Positions 39,791-50,847 of a DNA stretch of 64,000 nt are shown piece by piece. Location: positions 1 through 64,000 of the forward strand of contig NZ_BDAM01000003.1 in NCBI RefSeq assembly GCF_001895045.1. The letters run 5' to 3'. The notes beneath the pieces were generated by a model. The model made no database searches. It was not told the DNA's origin and saw only the letters and a list, made by a program, of their open reading frames with translations. Origin of the DNA: Rhodococcus coprophilus NBRC 100603 (GTDB lineage: Bacteria > Actinomycetota > Actinomycetes > Mycobacteriales > Mycobacteriaceae). Made by a program: the position numbers and the translations under genes. The stretch's first letter is position 1. Every line of letters begins with the position of its first letter.

Positions 39791-40473
39791 CGCTGCACCA
39801 ACCAATCGACGAGCTGGACGGCCAGCAACGAGGAAGTATTCGGATCGTTTTTCCAGCCGAGGAGATCGTTGCCGCCGTGGGCGAGCACCTGGCCTTCTCC
39901 GAGCGGGTAGACGTAGTCGAACGGAAGAGCGTGTCGCCCGATGCGGGTCGTCACGATGGCATCTTCCGGGATCTTGTCGATGTATCCACGGCCGTAGAAG
40001 CCCGTGACACCCTTGCGGGTGCTCAGGTCGACCGGTTCGACGCCCTCCCACACCGGATGCGGGTCACCGAGGGTGATCGCCAGGTCCTTGGGTCCGGTGT
40101 AGGCGAGCTTGCGCCATACGCCAAGTCCCGGAAGGAAATCTGTGAGCACGTGGCCCATCACCGCGATCCGTCCGCCGGAGGTGACGAACTCGGTGAGCAG
40201 ATCTTTGTTGCGCTCGAGGAAGATCTGGTCGGCGCCGCCGCCGATAATGAGTCCGCGGATCGCGGAGAGGTCCGTGTCGGGAAGACGGTAGATGTCGACA
40301 CGTGCGAGGCGCGGATCTTCGGTGGGCCCCTCGGCGCCCATGGTGACGTGCAGAGCGGGAGCGACGACCGAGGGCAGCCCACCGTCGCGGGGGGTAGGCA
40401 TGGAAACTAGAGAGGGGTCTGGTGCTGGCACAGGACTCTTCCGGTTCGGAGAGCGCGGGACGCTCGTCAGCAT
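39787..40473 (-). CDS. ThuA/GATase1-like protein, first of a pair
   Basis: This 228-residue protein has the same fold pattern: IRGLIIGGGADQIFLERNKDLL, then VTSGGRIAVMGHVLTDFLPG and a C-terminal GEGQVLAHGGNDLLGW. The elbow reads VMGHV, without cysteine, so it too is probably not a glutaminase. The N-terminal 24 residues are low in order; ATG 40401 is an alternative start that removes them. An IdeR-like box lies 10 bp upstream of ATG 40473, close enough to suggest a short-leader or leaderless transcript. Such paired proteins may form a heterodimer (inference). Confidence 0.75.
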   Translation of the reverse strand: MLTSVPRSPNRKSPVPAPDPSLVSMPTPRDGGLPSVVAPALHVTMGAEGPTEDPRLARVDIYRLPDTDLSAIRGLIIGGGADQIFLERNKDLLTEFVTSGGRIAVMGHVLTDFLPGLGVWRKLAYTGPKDLAITLGDPHPVWEGVEPVDLSTRKGVTGFYGRGYIDKIPEDAIVTTRIGRHALPFDYVYPLGEGQVLAHGGNDLLGWKNDPNTSSLLAVQLVDWLVQR

Positions 40474-40482
40474 AGTCAGGAC

Positions 40483-40501
40483 TAAGGTTAGGCTTTCATA
40501 A
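40483..40501. promoter_or_regulatory. IdeR/DtxR-like iron box 3
   Basis: TAAGGTTAGGCTTTCATAA (plus strand) matches 14 of 19 positions of TTAGGTTAGSCTAACCTAA, with the left half nearly perfect. It lies directly upstream of the ThuA-like pair, in its promoter. Confidence 0.65.
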
Positions 40502-40596
40502 TAACCAGCACGTGCGGGCAGGGCTCATCCCACCCCCGCATGCCGACAGCTTCGCGACGCGCACGCCGCGCTGTCGACGCAGCCGCGCGTCTGCCG

Positions 40597-41202
40597 TCAA
40601 CCCAGCAGGCCTTCGACGATCGTTCGCGCGGTTGGCACCGCAGCCTCGTCGCCCAGCCGGGCCCCCGTGTTCGCCGCAGCCACGATGGCATCCAGCTGGA
40701 AGGCCAAGGCACGTGCGTCGCCTCCGGCGAGTCGGCCCTGACTCTGAGCGCGAGAGATTTCCTTCTCCAGCAGGGCGAACCAATCCCGGCGGTCGGCGTC
40801 GATCGCGTCACGAATCGGACCGGGCCGGCTGTCGAACTCCGCGGTGGTGGCGACTCGAAAACAACCGCCCGGCAGGACCGGTTCGCTGATGTAGTCGAAC
40901 CAGTTGTCGACGATCGCACGCAGCCGCGCCATACCCTCCGGCTCGGCCAGCGCCGGCTTCACGACATGCTCGACGAATATCTCCCGAGCCGCACGCACCG
41001 CAGCGAGCTGCAGATTCTCCTTGGTGCCGAACAGCGTGGCGACCCCGCTCTTGCTCAGGCCCAGATCGCCGGCGAGCCGACCGAGACTCAAGCCCGTCAG
41101 ACCCTCGACCGATGCCACATCGGCGGCACGGCGCGCGATCGTCGCCCGAGCGCGCGCGCCCTTGATCAACCGCTGATCCGAAATCTGCTCTATCTCAGCC
41201 AC
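40597..41202 (-). CDS. TetR-family transcriptional regulator
   Basis: This 201-residue repressor has an N-terminal TetR helix-turn-helix (ARATIARRAADVASVEGLTGLSLGRLAGDLGLSKSGVATLFGTKENL, about residues 18-63). The C-terminal domain has VLPGGCFRVATTAEFDSRPG, seen in the TetR_C_16-like group near YcdC/AcrR types. It is divergent from the SGNH hydrolase gene, with palindromic sequences between, so it probably controls itself and that gene. It lies downstream of no iron box and is likely independent of the neighbouring importer locus. Ligand unknown. Confidence 0.9.
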   Translation of the reverse strand: MAEIEQISDQRLIKGARARATIARRAADVASVEGLTGLSLGRLAGDLGLSKSGVATLFGTKENLQLAAVRAAREIFVEHVVKPALAEPEGMARLRAIVDNWFDYISEPVLPGGCFRVATTAEFDSRPGPIRDAIDADRRDWFALLEKEISRAQSQGRLAGGDARALAFQLDAIVAAANTGARLGDEAAVPTARTIVEGLLG

Positions 41203-41233
41203 CCGCTCATTCTGGCATTGAAGTCTTGCAAAG

Positions 41234-41275
41234 ACGAACGATCGGTCGTACTTTCATAAGAACACGCACGATCGT
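41234..41275. promoter_or_regulatory. Candidate TetR operator sequences
   Basis: ACGAACGATCGGTCGT (41234-41249) is a near-perfect palindrome centred on CGATCG. A second palindrome, ACGATCGT, lies at 41268-41275. Both are in the TetR/SGNH divergent region, 31 to 73 bp upstream of the regulator start. Confidence 0.5.
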
Positions 41276-41401
41276 CCGTTCGCTTTTCCCGAGTCGGCTT
41301 CCCCGCATACACCCGCGGGCAGCCCATGACAGACCCGTACGCGCCGGGATCGCACTCGTGGCATGCGCGACCACCCCACCTCGCCCCAGGAGGGTTCTTC
41401 G

Positions 41402-42166
41402 ATGACCGACAACGATATTCGCGACACCGAGGGACATACAGAAGCAACCGATCCGATGCTGCTGCCTCCCGCGACAGCACGGGAATTGCTGGCCGGCACA
41501 CCCTGGCGCCGGTTCGCGGTGATCGGCGATTCGACCGCCGCAGGCACCGGTGATCCGTGGCCGGGATACGACGAGGTGCCGTGGGCCGACCGGCTTGCGG
41601 CAACCATGACGGCGACGCACCCGGATTTCGCCTATCTCAATACGGGCAAGATCGGCGCCACGATCGGCCAGGTCCGCGCCGAGCAGGCGCGCTCCGCCCT
41701 CGACTTCGAGCCGGACCTGGTGCACATCAGTTGCGGCGGCAACGATCTGTTCCTCTTCGACGCCGACCCTCGATCGGTCGAGCGCGACCTCGAGGAACTC
41801 TGCACCACCATCGCCACGAGCGGAGCGCAGTTGTCGATGTTCACCCTGGCCGATGCATTCACCGGTCGGCTGCGCGCACTGCGTCCCCGCTTCATTGCTT
41901 TCGCGGAGGCCGTACGACGGGTGGCCGCACGCCACGACGCGATCCTCACCGACCTGTGGGATCACCCGGCCAGATTCCGGCAGAACTGGCTGAGCCAAGA
42001 CCACATCCACCTGACGATGGCCGGACACGCCGTCGTCGCGTCCGAGGTCATCAGATCACTGGCGCAGTCGCATCGAGGCACCGCGAACGGCGCTCCGTTG
42101 CCCTCGATCGATCACGCTCATCAATCACGGTCATCTAGTGCGGGTGAACCCATACGGCGCTTGTGA
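41402..42166 (+). CDS. SGNH/GDSL hydrolase
   Basis: This 254-residue cytoplasmic esterase-type enzyme has block I IGDSTAAGTG (catalytic Ser), block II glycine in TGKIGATIG, block III CGGNDLFLF and block V QDHIHLTMAGH (catalytic Asp and His). It hydrolyses esters or related bonds of unknown identity. No signal peptide. The ATG at 41402 follows AGGAGG with a 7-nt gap. Divergent from, and probably regulated by, the TetR protein. Confidence 0.9.
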   Translation: MTDNDIRDTEGHTEATDPMLLPPATARELLAGTPWRRFAVIGDSTAAGTGDPWPGYDEVPWADRLAATMTATHPDFAYLNTGKIGATIGQVRAEQARSALDFEPDLVHISCGGNDLFLFDADPRSVERDLEELCTTIATSGAQLSMFTLADAFTGRLRALRPRFIAFAEAVRRVAARHDAILTDLWDHPARFRQNWLSQDHIHLTMAGHAVVASEVIRSLAQSHRGTANGAPLPSIDHAHQSRSSSAGEPIRRL

Positions 42167-42563
42167 ACTCGGGTCTCGTCGGTTCACATTCCGGCTGGCC
42201 TGCATACGACCCCGAGCGTTTCACAGAGGCGGAGGACGTCGCGTCGATATCTCCTGCAGTGAAACTGGGCACTAAGAACGGGTGCCGTCCCTCGTCGACT
42301 ATCGCACCGGCCACCCGATGACCTCACCGCGTCGCGCGACAGCTTCTGCGGGACCCCTCACCTGAGCCCTCCGAAGGCACAGGAACTCAATCGTCGACCG
42401 CCACAACCTCGCCCTGCATGCGACGCCCTGCTCTCGGCGACAAGCCGGCGACCCTGCACAACCACGCGACACCGTTATCGCCCTCGACGTGACTCTTATG
42501 GTTGTCTGGATCTAATTCGGTGATACGCCGCCAATACCATCTGACCGATCGGAGTAGAGCAGT
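42167..42563. other. 397-bp region without a supported gene
   Basis: Starts with a short inverted repeat (TGTGAAC at 42162-42168, GTTCACA at 42182-42188) that overlaps the SGNH stop and could end its transcript. Beyond that I see no coding pattern; local base use is slightly lower in GC than the neighbours. It may belong to the decayed element that ends at tRNA-Val. Confidence 0.4.
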
Positions 42564-43298
42564 ATGGATCCTGAGGTCCCTGACCCCCGCGAGCCGCATT
42601 CTCCTCAACAAAGCCCGGACCCACGCACCCGCACGATCTGGATGCTGGGGACCGCTGTAGCGGTGTTGGCCGGTGTGCTCATCGTGGTGCTCAGCCTGTT
42701 CCTGCTCCGCAGTCAAGACCGCGCCTCCGAGACCGCGGCAACTCCCCGAGCCGGGGGCGGCGAGGCCAGTACGACACAGGTGGTGCCCGCCCCACTCGAC
42801 GGCGCTCGAGCGACTACCCCGCTACCCGCGGCGACCGGACCCACCACCTCTACGCCGGTGACGGAAGAGGCATCGCCGGAAGACAATCGATCGGAGTGGC
42901 CTGGGCCGAACTCTGTGGGACTCGCGCCGTCACCGGAGTTTCCGACTTCACTGCCACGGTGGACTTCGACGAGGTCATGGACTGTGCTGCCCCGCTACTT
43001 CACCGACTCGCCATGGGCGAAAGCTCCTGGCCCGGACTATGCAGCTTTCCCCGCCACGATGAACGGTTGCGACTCGAGCCGGTTCCTGGTGCGTTGGCGA
43101 GCCGTCAACGACAACAGCCAGCTCGTCGCTACCTACGTCGATGCCGTCGGCACGCCGGGGATGCAGGTCACCGGAAACGCCGGCTGGATGGACCTCGACC
43201 AGTGCCACACCCCCGCATTCCAGCTCCTCGAGAACGCCGACGGATCGACCCTTACCGATGTGACGATCACAGTCCAGCAATACATGCCGGCTCCCTGA
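42564..43298 (+). CDS. Membrane-anchored protein of unknown function
   Basis: This 244-residue protein has a Pro-rich cytoplasmic N terminus (about 25 residues), one membrane helix (IWMLGTAVAVLAGVLIVVLSLFLL, residues 27-50) and a long Thr/Pro/Ala-rich extracellular stalk. The C-terminal domain of about 110 residues has two cysteines (NGCDSSRFL and LDQCHTP). No family recognised. The middle (residues 105-150) is oddly rich in Trp/Ser/Pro, so an undetected frameshift cannot be excluded. It lies alone between the SGNH gene and element remnants. Confidence 0.6.
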   Translation: MDPEVPDPREPHSPQQSPDPRTRTIWMLGTAVAVLAGVLIVVLSLFLLRSQDRASETAATPRAGGGEASTTQVVPAPLDGARATTPLPAATGPTTSTPVTEEASPEDNRSEWPGPNSVGLAPSPEFPTSLPRWTSTRSWTVLPRYFTDSPWAKAPGPDYAAFPATMNGCDSSRFLVRWRAVNDNSQLVATYVDAVGTPGMQVTGNAGWMDLDQCHTPAFQLLENADGSTLTDVTITVQQYMPAP

Positions 43299-43453
43299 GC
43301 CCTGTCACATAAGAGCGGAGGGGCAGGTGCTCAGTGTTGCAGTTCGGCGACGAGGCTCGGTGCCGCTGCAGACAGCTTCATCAGACACAAACCCGAGTGC
43401 GCAAGCTCGGCGCGACAGCGGAGGAAGAACCACTTCAATCCTCGAGCAGGCAG

Positions 43454-43846
43454 TCCGTGGCGTATGCGACCGATGAGTTGATGGCCCTGGTCGGTTCCCA
43501 TATCGATGTCTCGGAAGGTCGAGCGCTCGAGGCACGCTCCGAGACGATCGTGCTCCGCGACAGCGGCGGCAAAAAGCTGCTCGACTACCTCGACACCATC
43601 GCGACCGAGGCGATGCGGCGCGACGTCCTGCGGATCAATGAGAGCCTTACCGACCTACGAATCCTTCACCGCGGTCGGAGGCTGCGCACGCCGATCATTC
43701 GCCGAATCTTCAACGGCTCGTTCGAGCGTGGGGCCGACTGTACTTCCAGGGCACATCGATTCAGAACATGTGCGCCGACGACCGGCTCGACCTCGAGGTC
43801 GTAGTGGAGGGGGACTGCGCCCAGTGGTGGAGATCGATTACCGCGC
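43454..43846 (+). pseudogene. Frameshifted fragment of a plasmid/phage-type gene
   Basis: Coding-like sequence runs in one frame from ATDELMALVGSH to RIFNGSFERG. It then needs a one-base shift near 43731 to continue as GRLYFQGTSIQNM, and another shift near 43821 to reach PVVEIDYRAR. These pieces in order (IRRIFNGSF..GGRLY..QNM....VVEIDY) resemble a protein common on actinobacterial plasmids and prophages whose function is not established. At least two indels and loss of both ends make it a pseudogene. It joins directly to the integrase remnant. Confidence 0.55.
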
Positions 43847-44059
43847 ACGAGCCTGGCGGTCTCCGCGGGAGTCAATGTGAAGGCGTTGCAACGGATGCTC
43901 GGGCACGCGAGCGCTGCGATGACTCTCGACACCTACGCCGACCTCTTCGATGAGGATCTTGATGCGGTGGCCAATGCCCTTTCGGAAGCTCGAGCGAAAG
44001 CCAGTGTGGGCAAAATGTGGGCAAAGAACGCATCAAACAGGCGAGCAGGAAAGCCCTGA
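43841..44059 (+). pseudogene. C-terminal remnant of a tyrosine recombinase (integrase)
   Basis: About 72 codons match the end of phage-type integrases: TSLAVSAGVNVKALQRMLGH, then ASAAMTLDTYADLFDEDLD, which holds the late histidine and the nucleophile tyrosine (DTY). The N-terminal DNA-binding and core domains, including the R-H-x-x-R start of the active site, are missing. The fragment ends 27 bp from the 3' end of tRNA-Val, the usual place for an integrase beside its attachment site. It indicates a decayed integrated element. Confidence 0.8.
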
Positions 44060-44086
44060 CCAGGACTTTCACCGCCACCTACATGG

Positions 44087-44158
44087 TGGGCGCGGAGGGT
44101 TTCGAACCCCCGACCGCTGGTGTGTAAAACCAGAGCTCTACCACTGAGCTACACGCCC
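44087..44158 (-). tRNA. tRNA-Val (anticodon TAC)
   Basis: A 72-nt cloverleaf on the minus strand: acceptor GGGCGTG with CGCGCCC, D arm with GCTCAGTGGTAGAGC, anticodon stem CTGGT/ACCAG around loop TTTACAC (anticodon TAC, reading GUA), and T arm with GGTTCGAAA. Discriminator A is at 44087. CCA is not encoded. Confidence 0.95.
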
Positions 44159-44190
44159 GAAAGTCGGCGGCCGAAGCCGCCGACGTCGCA

Positions 44191-44655
44191 TCAGGACTCT
44201 AGCGCGGCGAGCGCTCTGACCCAAGCTCCCTGGTCACGGGGCTCTCCGGGCTGGTTCTCCTCAGCGAATTGCACGATGCCGGCCTTGTCGATAACGAAGG
44301 TGCCGCGATTCGCGAACCCGAACTTGTCGTTGAAGACGCCGTACGCCTGAGCCACTTCACCGTGCGGCCAGAAATCCGACAGCAGGGGGAACAGGTATCC
44401 CTGCTCGGCCGCCCAGATCTTGTGCGTGGGCGACGGCCCGACCGACACCGCGAGGATCGCGGTGTCGTCGTTGTCGAAGGTCGGCAGGTCGTCGCGCACC
44501 GCGCACAACTCGCCCTGGCATACGCCCGTGAACGCGAGGGGGTAGAAGATCAGCAGAACGTTCTTCTTGCCCCGGAAGCTCGAGAGAGAGACTTCCTGGT
44601 TGTTCTGATCCTTGAGGGTGAAGTCGGGCGCCTCGGTGCCCACTGCGATCGCCAT
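44191..44655 (-). CDS. ahpE: One-cysteine peroxiredoxin AhpE
   Basis: This 154-residue peroxidase has the peroxidatic cysteine Cys46 in FYPLAFTGVCQGEL and no resolving cysteine in the usual place, as in M. tuberculosis AhpE (Rv2238c, Cys45). It reduces fatty-acid hydroperoxides and peroxynitrite, with recycling by mycothiol/mycoredoxin in related species. The C-terminal FANRGTFVIDKAG strand carries the conserved arginine. Synteny with the DUF3052 gene upstream and aceE beyond matches Rv2238c-Rv2241. Confidence 0.96.
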   Translation of the reverse strand: MAIAVGTEAPDFTLKDQNNQEVSLSSFRGKKNVLLIFYPLAFTGVCQGELCAVRDDLPTFDNDDTAILAVSVGPSPTHKIWAAEQGYLFPLLSDFWPHGEVAQAYGVFNDKFGFANRGTFVIDKAGIVQFAEENQPGEPRDQGAWVRALAALES

Positions 44656-44686
44656 GCGGTACTGGTCCTTCGTTCGGGAGAGCCGG

Positions 44687-45109
44687 TCAGCGACGCGGAC
44701 GGCCGGTCTTCGGCTGCACGAGACGGCTACCGATCCAGTCCCCGAGGTTCGCCGCCGAGGTCTGGGTCAATCCGGCGGTGGTGGCGGACTCGGCGATCTC
44801 ACTGGGCTCGACGTGGTCGACGCGACCGTTCTTCGGGGTCAGGACCCAGACGACACCGTCGTCGGCAAGAGGGCTCACCGCATCCATCAGCGTGTCCACC
44901 AGGTCACCGTCGCTCTCGCGCCACCACAGCAGCACGACATCGACGACTTCGTCGGACTCTTCGTCGAGGAGCTCGGTTCCGGTGATCTCTTCGATCGCCG
45001 ACCTCAGCTCGTCGTCGGTGTCCTCGTCCCACCCGAGTTCCTGCACCACATGGTCGTGAGTGATACCGAGCTTGGAAACGTAGTTCTTGGCATCCGCCGC
45101 GGCGACCAC
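44687..45109 (-). CDS. DUF3052 family protein (Rv2239c-like)
   Basis: This 140-residue acidic protein (DAKNYVSKLGITHDHVVQELGWDED; DVVLLWWRESDGDLVDTLMDA; WVLTPKNGRVDHVEPSEIAE) belongs to the actinobacterial DUF3052 family with no known function. The GTG start at 45109 has AGGAG at the right distance on the minus strand and gives the conserved N terminus; the extension to 45172 runs into the promoter region. It is 31 bp upstream of ahpE and probably co-transcribed. Divergent from aceE. Confidence 0.9.
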   Translation of the reverse strand: MVAAADAKNYVSKLGITHDHVVQELGWDEDTDDELRSAIEEITGTELLDEESDEVVDVVLLWWRESDGDLVDTLMDAVSPLADDGVVWVLTPKNGRVDHVEPSEIAESATTAGLTQTSAANLGDWIGSRLVQPKTGRPRR

Positions 45110-45458
45110 GGTGGCTCCTCCTAACGGTAGTGGTGCGCGAATCGCTTCGGCGTACCGGTGTGTGACGATCAATGGTCAAAGCGAACATGGTCGGGAGGCT
45201 CAACGCAACCCGAATCGCTGGGAAACAGCAAGAATCTTTCCCCGGACGCTACGCGGTCACCGCCGGATACCCGCGGTGCGGTGCCGCAGCACACACTCTC
45301 GCAGGTCCCGATCAGAGGGCATCTCGCCTCTTCCGCCACAAGATGGGGGAGAATGAGACCAGCATCATGTTCAGATGTCGATTGGGCCGGCCCCCACAAG
45401 AGCCGACCTTCTGAATGGGCGCCCCACCTGCGCGCTCTACCACGATGAGGAGCAGACG
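45110..45458. other. Divergent promoter region of DUF3052 and aceE
   Basis: 349 bp without a supported gene. It should carry the promoters of both transcription units. An in-frame upstream ATG for aceE exists at 45375 but has no ribosome site. I find no clear operator. Confidence 0.45.
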
Positions 45459-48308
<2,850 letters not shown>

Positions 48309-48369
48309 TCGCGGCAGCTCATGCGGTTCGGTCACGGTGACCGGGTGATCCCCGGGTAGGTTCGTTGGC

Positions 48370-49683
48370 ATGGTCGACGAGCCCTCATCGGGTCCGAAAT
48401 CGCGGGTACCGGGCGTCCCATCGGGGCGCCCGGTACCGCCTGCGCGGCCCGACCGCGCACCCCTGCCCGACGCGCTCCTGCGTCGCGTCAAGCAGTTCTC
48501 GGGGCGTATGTCCACCGAGGCCGTGCACGTCCTGCAGGAACAACTGCCTTTCTTCTCCGACCTCGACGCCTCACAGCGCGCGACGGTTCAGCTGGTGATC
48601 CAGACGTCGGTGGTGGACTTCCTCGAATGGGTGCGCAACCCCGACAACGATCCGAGGTTCAGCCTCGACGCGTTCCAGATGATCCCTCAGGATCTGGCGA
48701 ACCGTCTGACACTTCTCCAGACGGTCGACATGGTGCGGGCGGCCATGGAGTTCTTCGAGCAGTGGCTGCCTGCTCTGGCGCGGAACGAGGAGCAACTTGT
48801 CGCGCTGACCGAGGCCATCCTGCGCTACGGCCGCGAGCTGGGCTTCGCGGCGGCGGCGGTGTACGCGACGGCAGCCGAGTCCCGCGGCGCGTGGGATACC
48901 CGGCTCGAGGCGCTGGTCGTCGACGCGGTGGTGCGCGGTGACACAGGTGCCGACATGCAGTCGCGGGCCGCGACCCTCAATTGGGTCGCCACGGCTCCCG
49001 CGACGGTCGTGGTGGGCACGCCCCCGCCCGAAGAGGGTGTGTCGGTGGTGACGACGGTCCATACGATCGCGCAGCGACACGGGCGTGCTGCGCTCGCCGT
49101 GGTGCAGGGTGAGCGTCTGGTGATGGTCGTCAGCGGCGATCTGCACGGCACGACCGAGGCTGCGGGTTTTCTCGAAGAACTGATGCGGGCGTTTTCGGAC
49201 GATCCCGTGGTGATCGGTCCGACTACCGCCACCCTCGGTGCGGCCCACGTCTCCGCTGTCGAAGCACTGGCAGGCATGGAAGCGGTCGGCGGCTGGCCCG
49301 GTGCGCCCCGACCGGTCCACGCGGCCGAACTCCTACCCGAGCGGGCGCTGCTGGGCGATCCGGCGGCGATCACCGCGCTCGACGACTACATCGTCGCGCC
49401 TCTCGCGGCGGCCGGATCGGCACTCGCGGACACTCTCGACGCGTATCTCGACAGCGGAGGAGCGGTCGAGGCGTGTGCAAGGAAGCTGTTTGTTCATCCA
49501 AATACCGTGCGGTATCGGCTCAAGCGGATCACAGAAGTCACCGGTCGGGATCCCACAAATCCGCGCGATGCGTACGTGTTGCGCATCGCGGCAACGGTAG
49601 GTCGTCTGGCTCGAAGCCATAACGAACTGAAATCTCCAGCACCACCGGTCACACGGTTCACAATCCGCGAATCGGACATGTAA
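48370..49683 (+). CDS. mabR: PucR/CdaR-type regulator of the FAS-II operon (MabR-like)
   Basis: This 437-residue protein has a long N-terminal sensory region, a GGDEF-like middle part (ALAVVQGERLVMVVSGDLHG) and a C-terminal PucR helix-turn-helix (LDAYLDSGGAVEACARKLFVHPNTVRYRLKRITEVTGRDP). It lies between aceE and fabD exactly as Rv2242 (MabR), a regulator of mycolic acid FAS-II genes in M. tuberculosis. A TTTGTA inverted repeat follows its stop, in front of fabD. ATG 48370 start; Pro-rich first 35 residues. Confidence 0.9.
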   Translation: MVDEPSSGPKSRVPGVPSGRPVPPARPDRAPLPDALLRRVKQFSGRMSTEAVHVLQEQLPFFSDLDASQRATVQLVIQTSVVDFLEWVRNPDNDPRFSLDAFQMIPQDLANRLTLLQTVDMVRAAMEFFEQWLPALARNEEQLVALTEAILRYGRELGFAAAAVYATAAESRGAWDTRLEALVVDAVVRGDTGADMQSRAATLNWVATAPATVVVGTPPPEEGVSVVTTVHTIAQRHGRAALAVVQGERLVMVVSGDLHGTTEAAGFLEELMRAFSDDPVVIGPTTATLGAAHVSAVEALAGMEAVGGWPGAPRPVHAAELLPERALLGDPAAITALDDYIVAPLAAAGSALADTLDAYLDSGGAVEACARKLFVHPNTVRYRLKRITEVTGRDPTNPRDAYVLRIAATVGRLARSHNELKSPAPPVTRFTIRESDM

Positions 49684-49724
49684 CACGGCGGGATGCTCGA
49701 CCGATGGCGGACGACGACGTGGGA

Positions 49725-49745
49725 ATTTGTAAGAACCCTACAAAT
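49725..49745. promoter_or_regulatory. Probable MabR operator upstream of fabD
   Basis: ATTTGTA-AGAACCC-TACAAAT is a perfect 7-bp inverted repeat with 7-nt spacer, AT-rich in a GC-rich setting, 67 bp before the fabD start and 42 bp after mabR. Position suits a regulator site for the fabD-acpM-kasA operon. Confidence 0.65.
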
Positions 49746-49811
49746 CCTGGCGCGACCTTTCATTCCCACCGACATCTCGCAAGGGTGCTCACAGGGTGTT
49801 CGCTGATCTTC

Positions 49812-50729
49812 GTGATTGCGCTGCTTGCCCCCGGCCAGGGATCCCAGACACCCGGCATGCTTGCTCCGTGGCTGGAGCAGGCCGGTGCTGCCGACCGCAT
49901 AGCGCTGTGGTCGAAGGCTTCCGGTCTCGACCTCGAGCGCCTCGGCACCGTCGCCACCGCAGACGAGATCACCGATACCTCCGTCACCCAGCCACTGGTG
50001 GTGGCGACCGCGCTGCTCGCCTTCGAAGAACTCGAGCGGCTGGGCCTCGTGCCCGCAGACGTGATCGTCGCGGGCCACTCGGTCGGCGAACTGGCCGCCG
50101 CCGCAATGGCAGGAGTCATCAGCACCGACGAGGCCGTGAGCCTGGCGGCGATTCGCGGCCGCGAAATGGCGAAGGCGTGCGCCCTCGAACCCACCGGCAT
50201 GTCCGCAGTGCTCGGCGGCGCAGAGGACGAGGTGCTCGCGCGCCTCGAAGAACTCGACCTGACGCCGGCCAACATGAACGCGGCCGGCCAGATCGTTGCT
50301 GCCGGACGTCTCGACGCGCTCGCGGCACTCGCCGCGGACGCGCCCGCCAAGGCTCGTGTCCGCGCCCTGCCGGTCGCAGGCGCGTTCCACACCCGGTTCA
50401 TGGCCCCCGCGCAGGATGCGGTGGCCGCTGCCGCGGCGAAGATCGCCCCGAGCGATCCCACCCGCACCCTGTTGTCCAACTTCGACGGTGCACCGGCCAC
50501 CTCGGGCGCCGAGGCGCTCGAGCGGCTCGCGGCGCAGGTCACCCGCCCTGTGCGGTGGGACCTGTGCACGGCACACCTGCGTTCCGCCCCGGTTTCGACC
50601 GTGGTGGAACTTCCCCCCGCCGGCACGCTCGTGGGCATCGCCAAGCGCGAGATGCGCGGCACGCCCACCGCGGCCCTCAAAACACCCGCGGATATCTCCG
50701 CTCTGGCCGAAACACTCGAACTCGGTTAG
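49812..50729 (+). CDS. fabD: Malonyl-CoA:ACP transacylase FabD
   Basis: This 305-residue enzyme loads malonate onto acyl carrier protein. The active-site elbow is VAGHSVGE (Ser90); the partner histidine is in AGAFHTRFM, and LLAPGQGSQTPGM forms the oxyanion side. It aligns along its length with M. tuberculosis FabD (Rv2243), whose N terminus MIALLAPGQGSQ fixes the GTG at 49812. No strong Shine-Dalgarno is visible, and GTG 49785 is possible. First gene of the fabD-acpM-kasA unit. Confidence 0.96.
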   Translation: MIALLAPGQGSQTPGMLAPWLEQAGAADRIALWSKASGLDLERLGTVATADEITDTSVTQPLVVATALLAFEELERLGLVPADVIVAGHSVGELAAAAMAGVISTDEAVSLAAIRGREMAKACALEPTGMSAVLGGAEDEVLARLEELDLTPANMNAAGQIVAAGRLDALAALAADAPAKARVRALPVAGAFHTRFMAPAQDAVAAAAAKIAPSDPTRTLLSNFDGAPATSGAEALERLAAQVTRPVRWDLCTAHLRSAPVSTVVELPPAGTLVGIAKREMRGTPTAALKTPADISALAETLELG

Positions 50730-50847
50730 GTTGCTGCGCGCATCCGTCGCGTAGCACGGGCACATCCCGGGAACATTCCGGGCCCGGCCGGAAACATTCG
50801 GCCGGTTTCACACGACATAGTCGGTACATCACGAAGGGAGCCACGAC

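Noticed and set aside
42387-42716. 109-codon minus-strand frame
   Set aside because: No homology pattern, overlaps the start of a better plus-strand gene.
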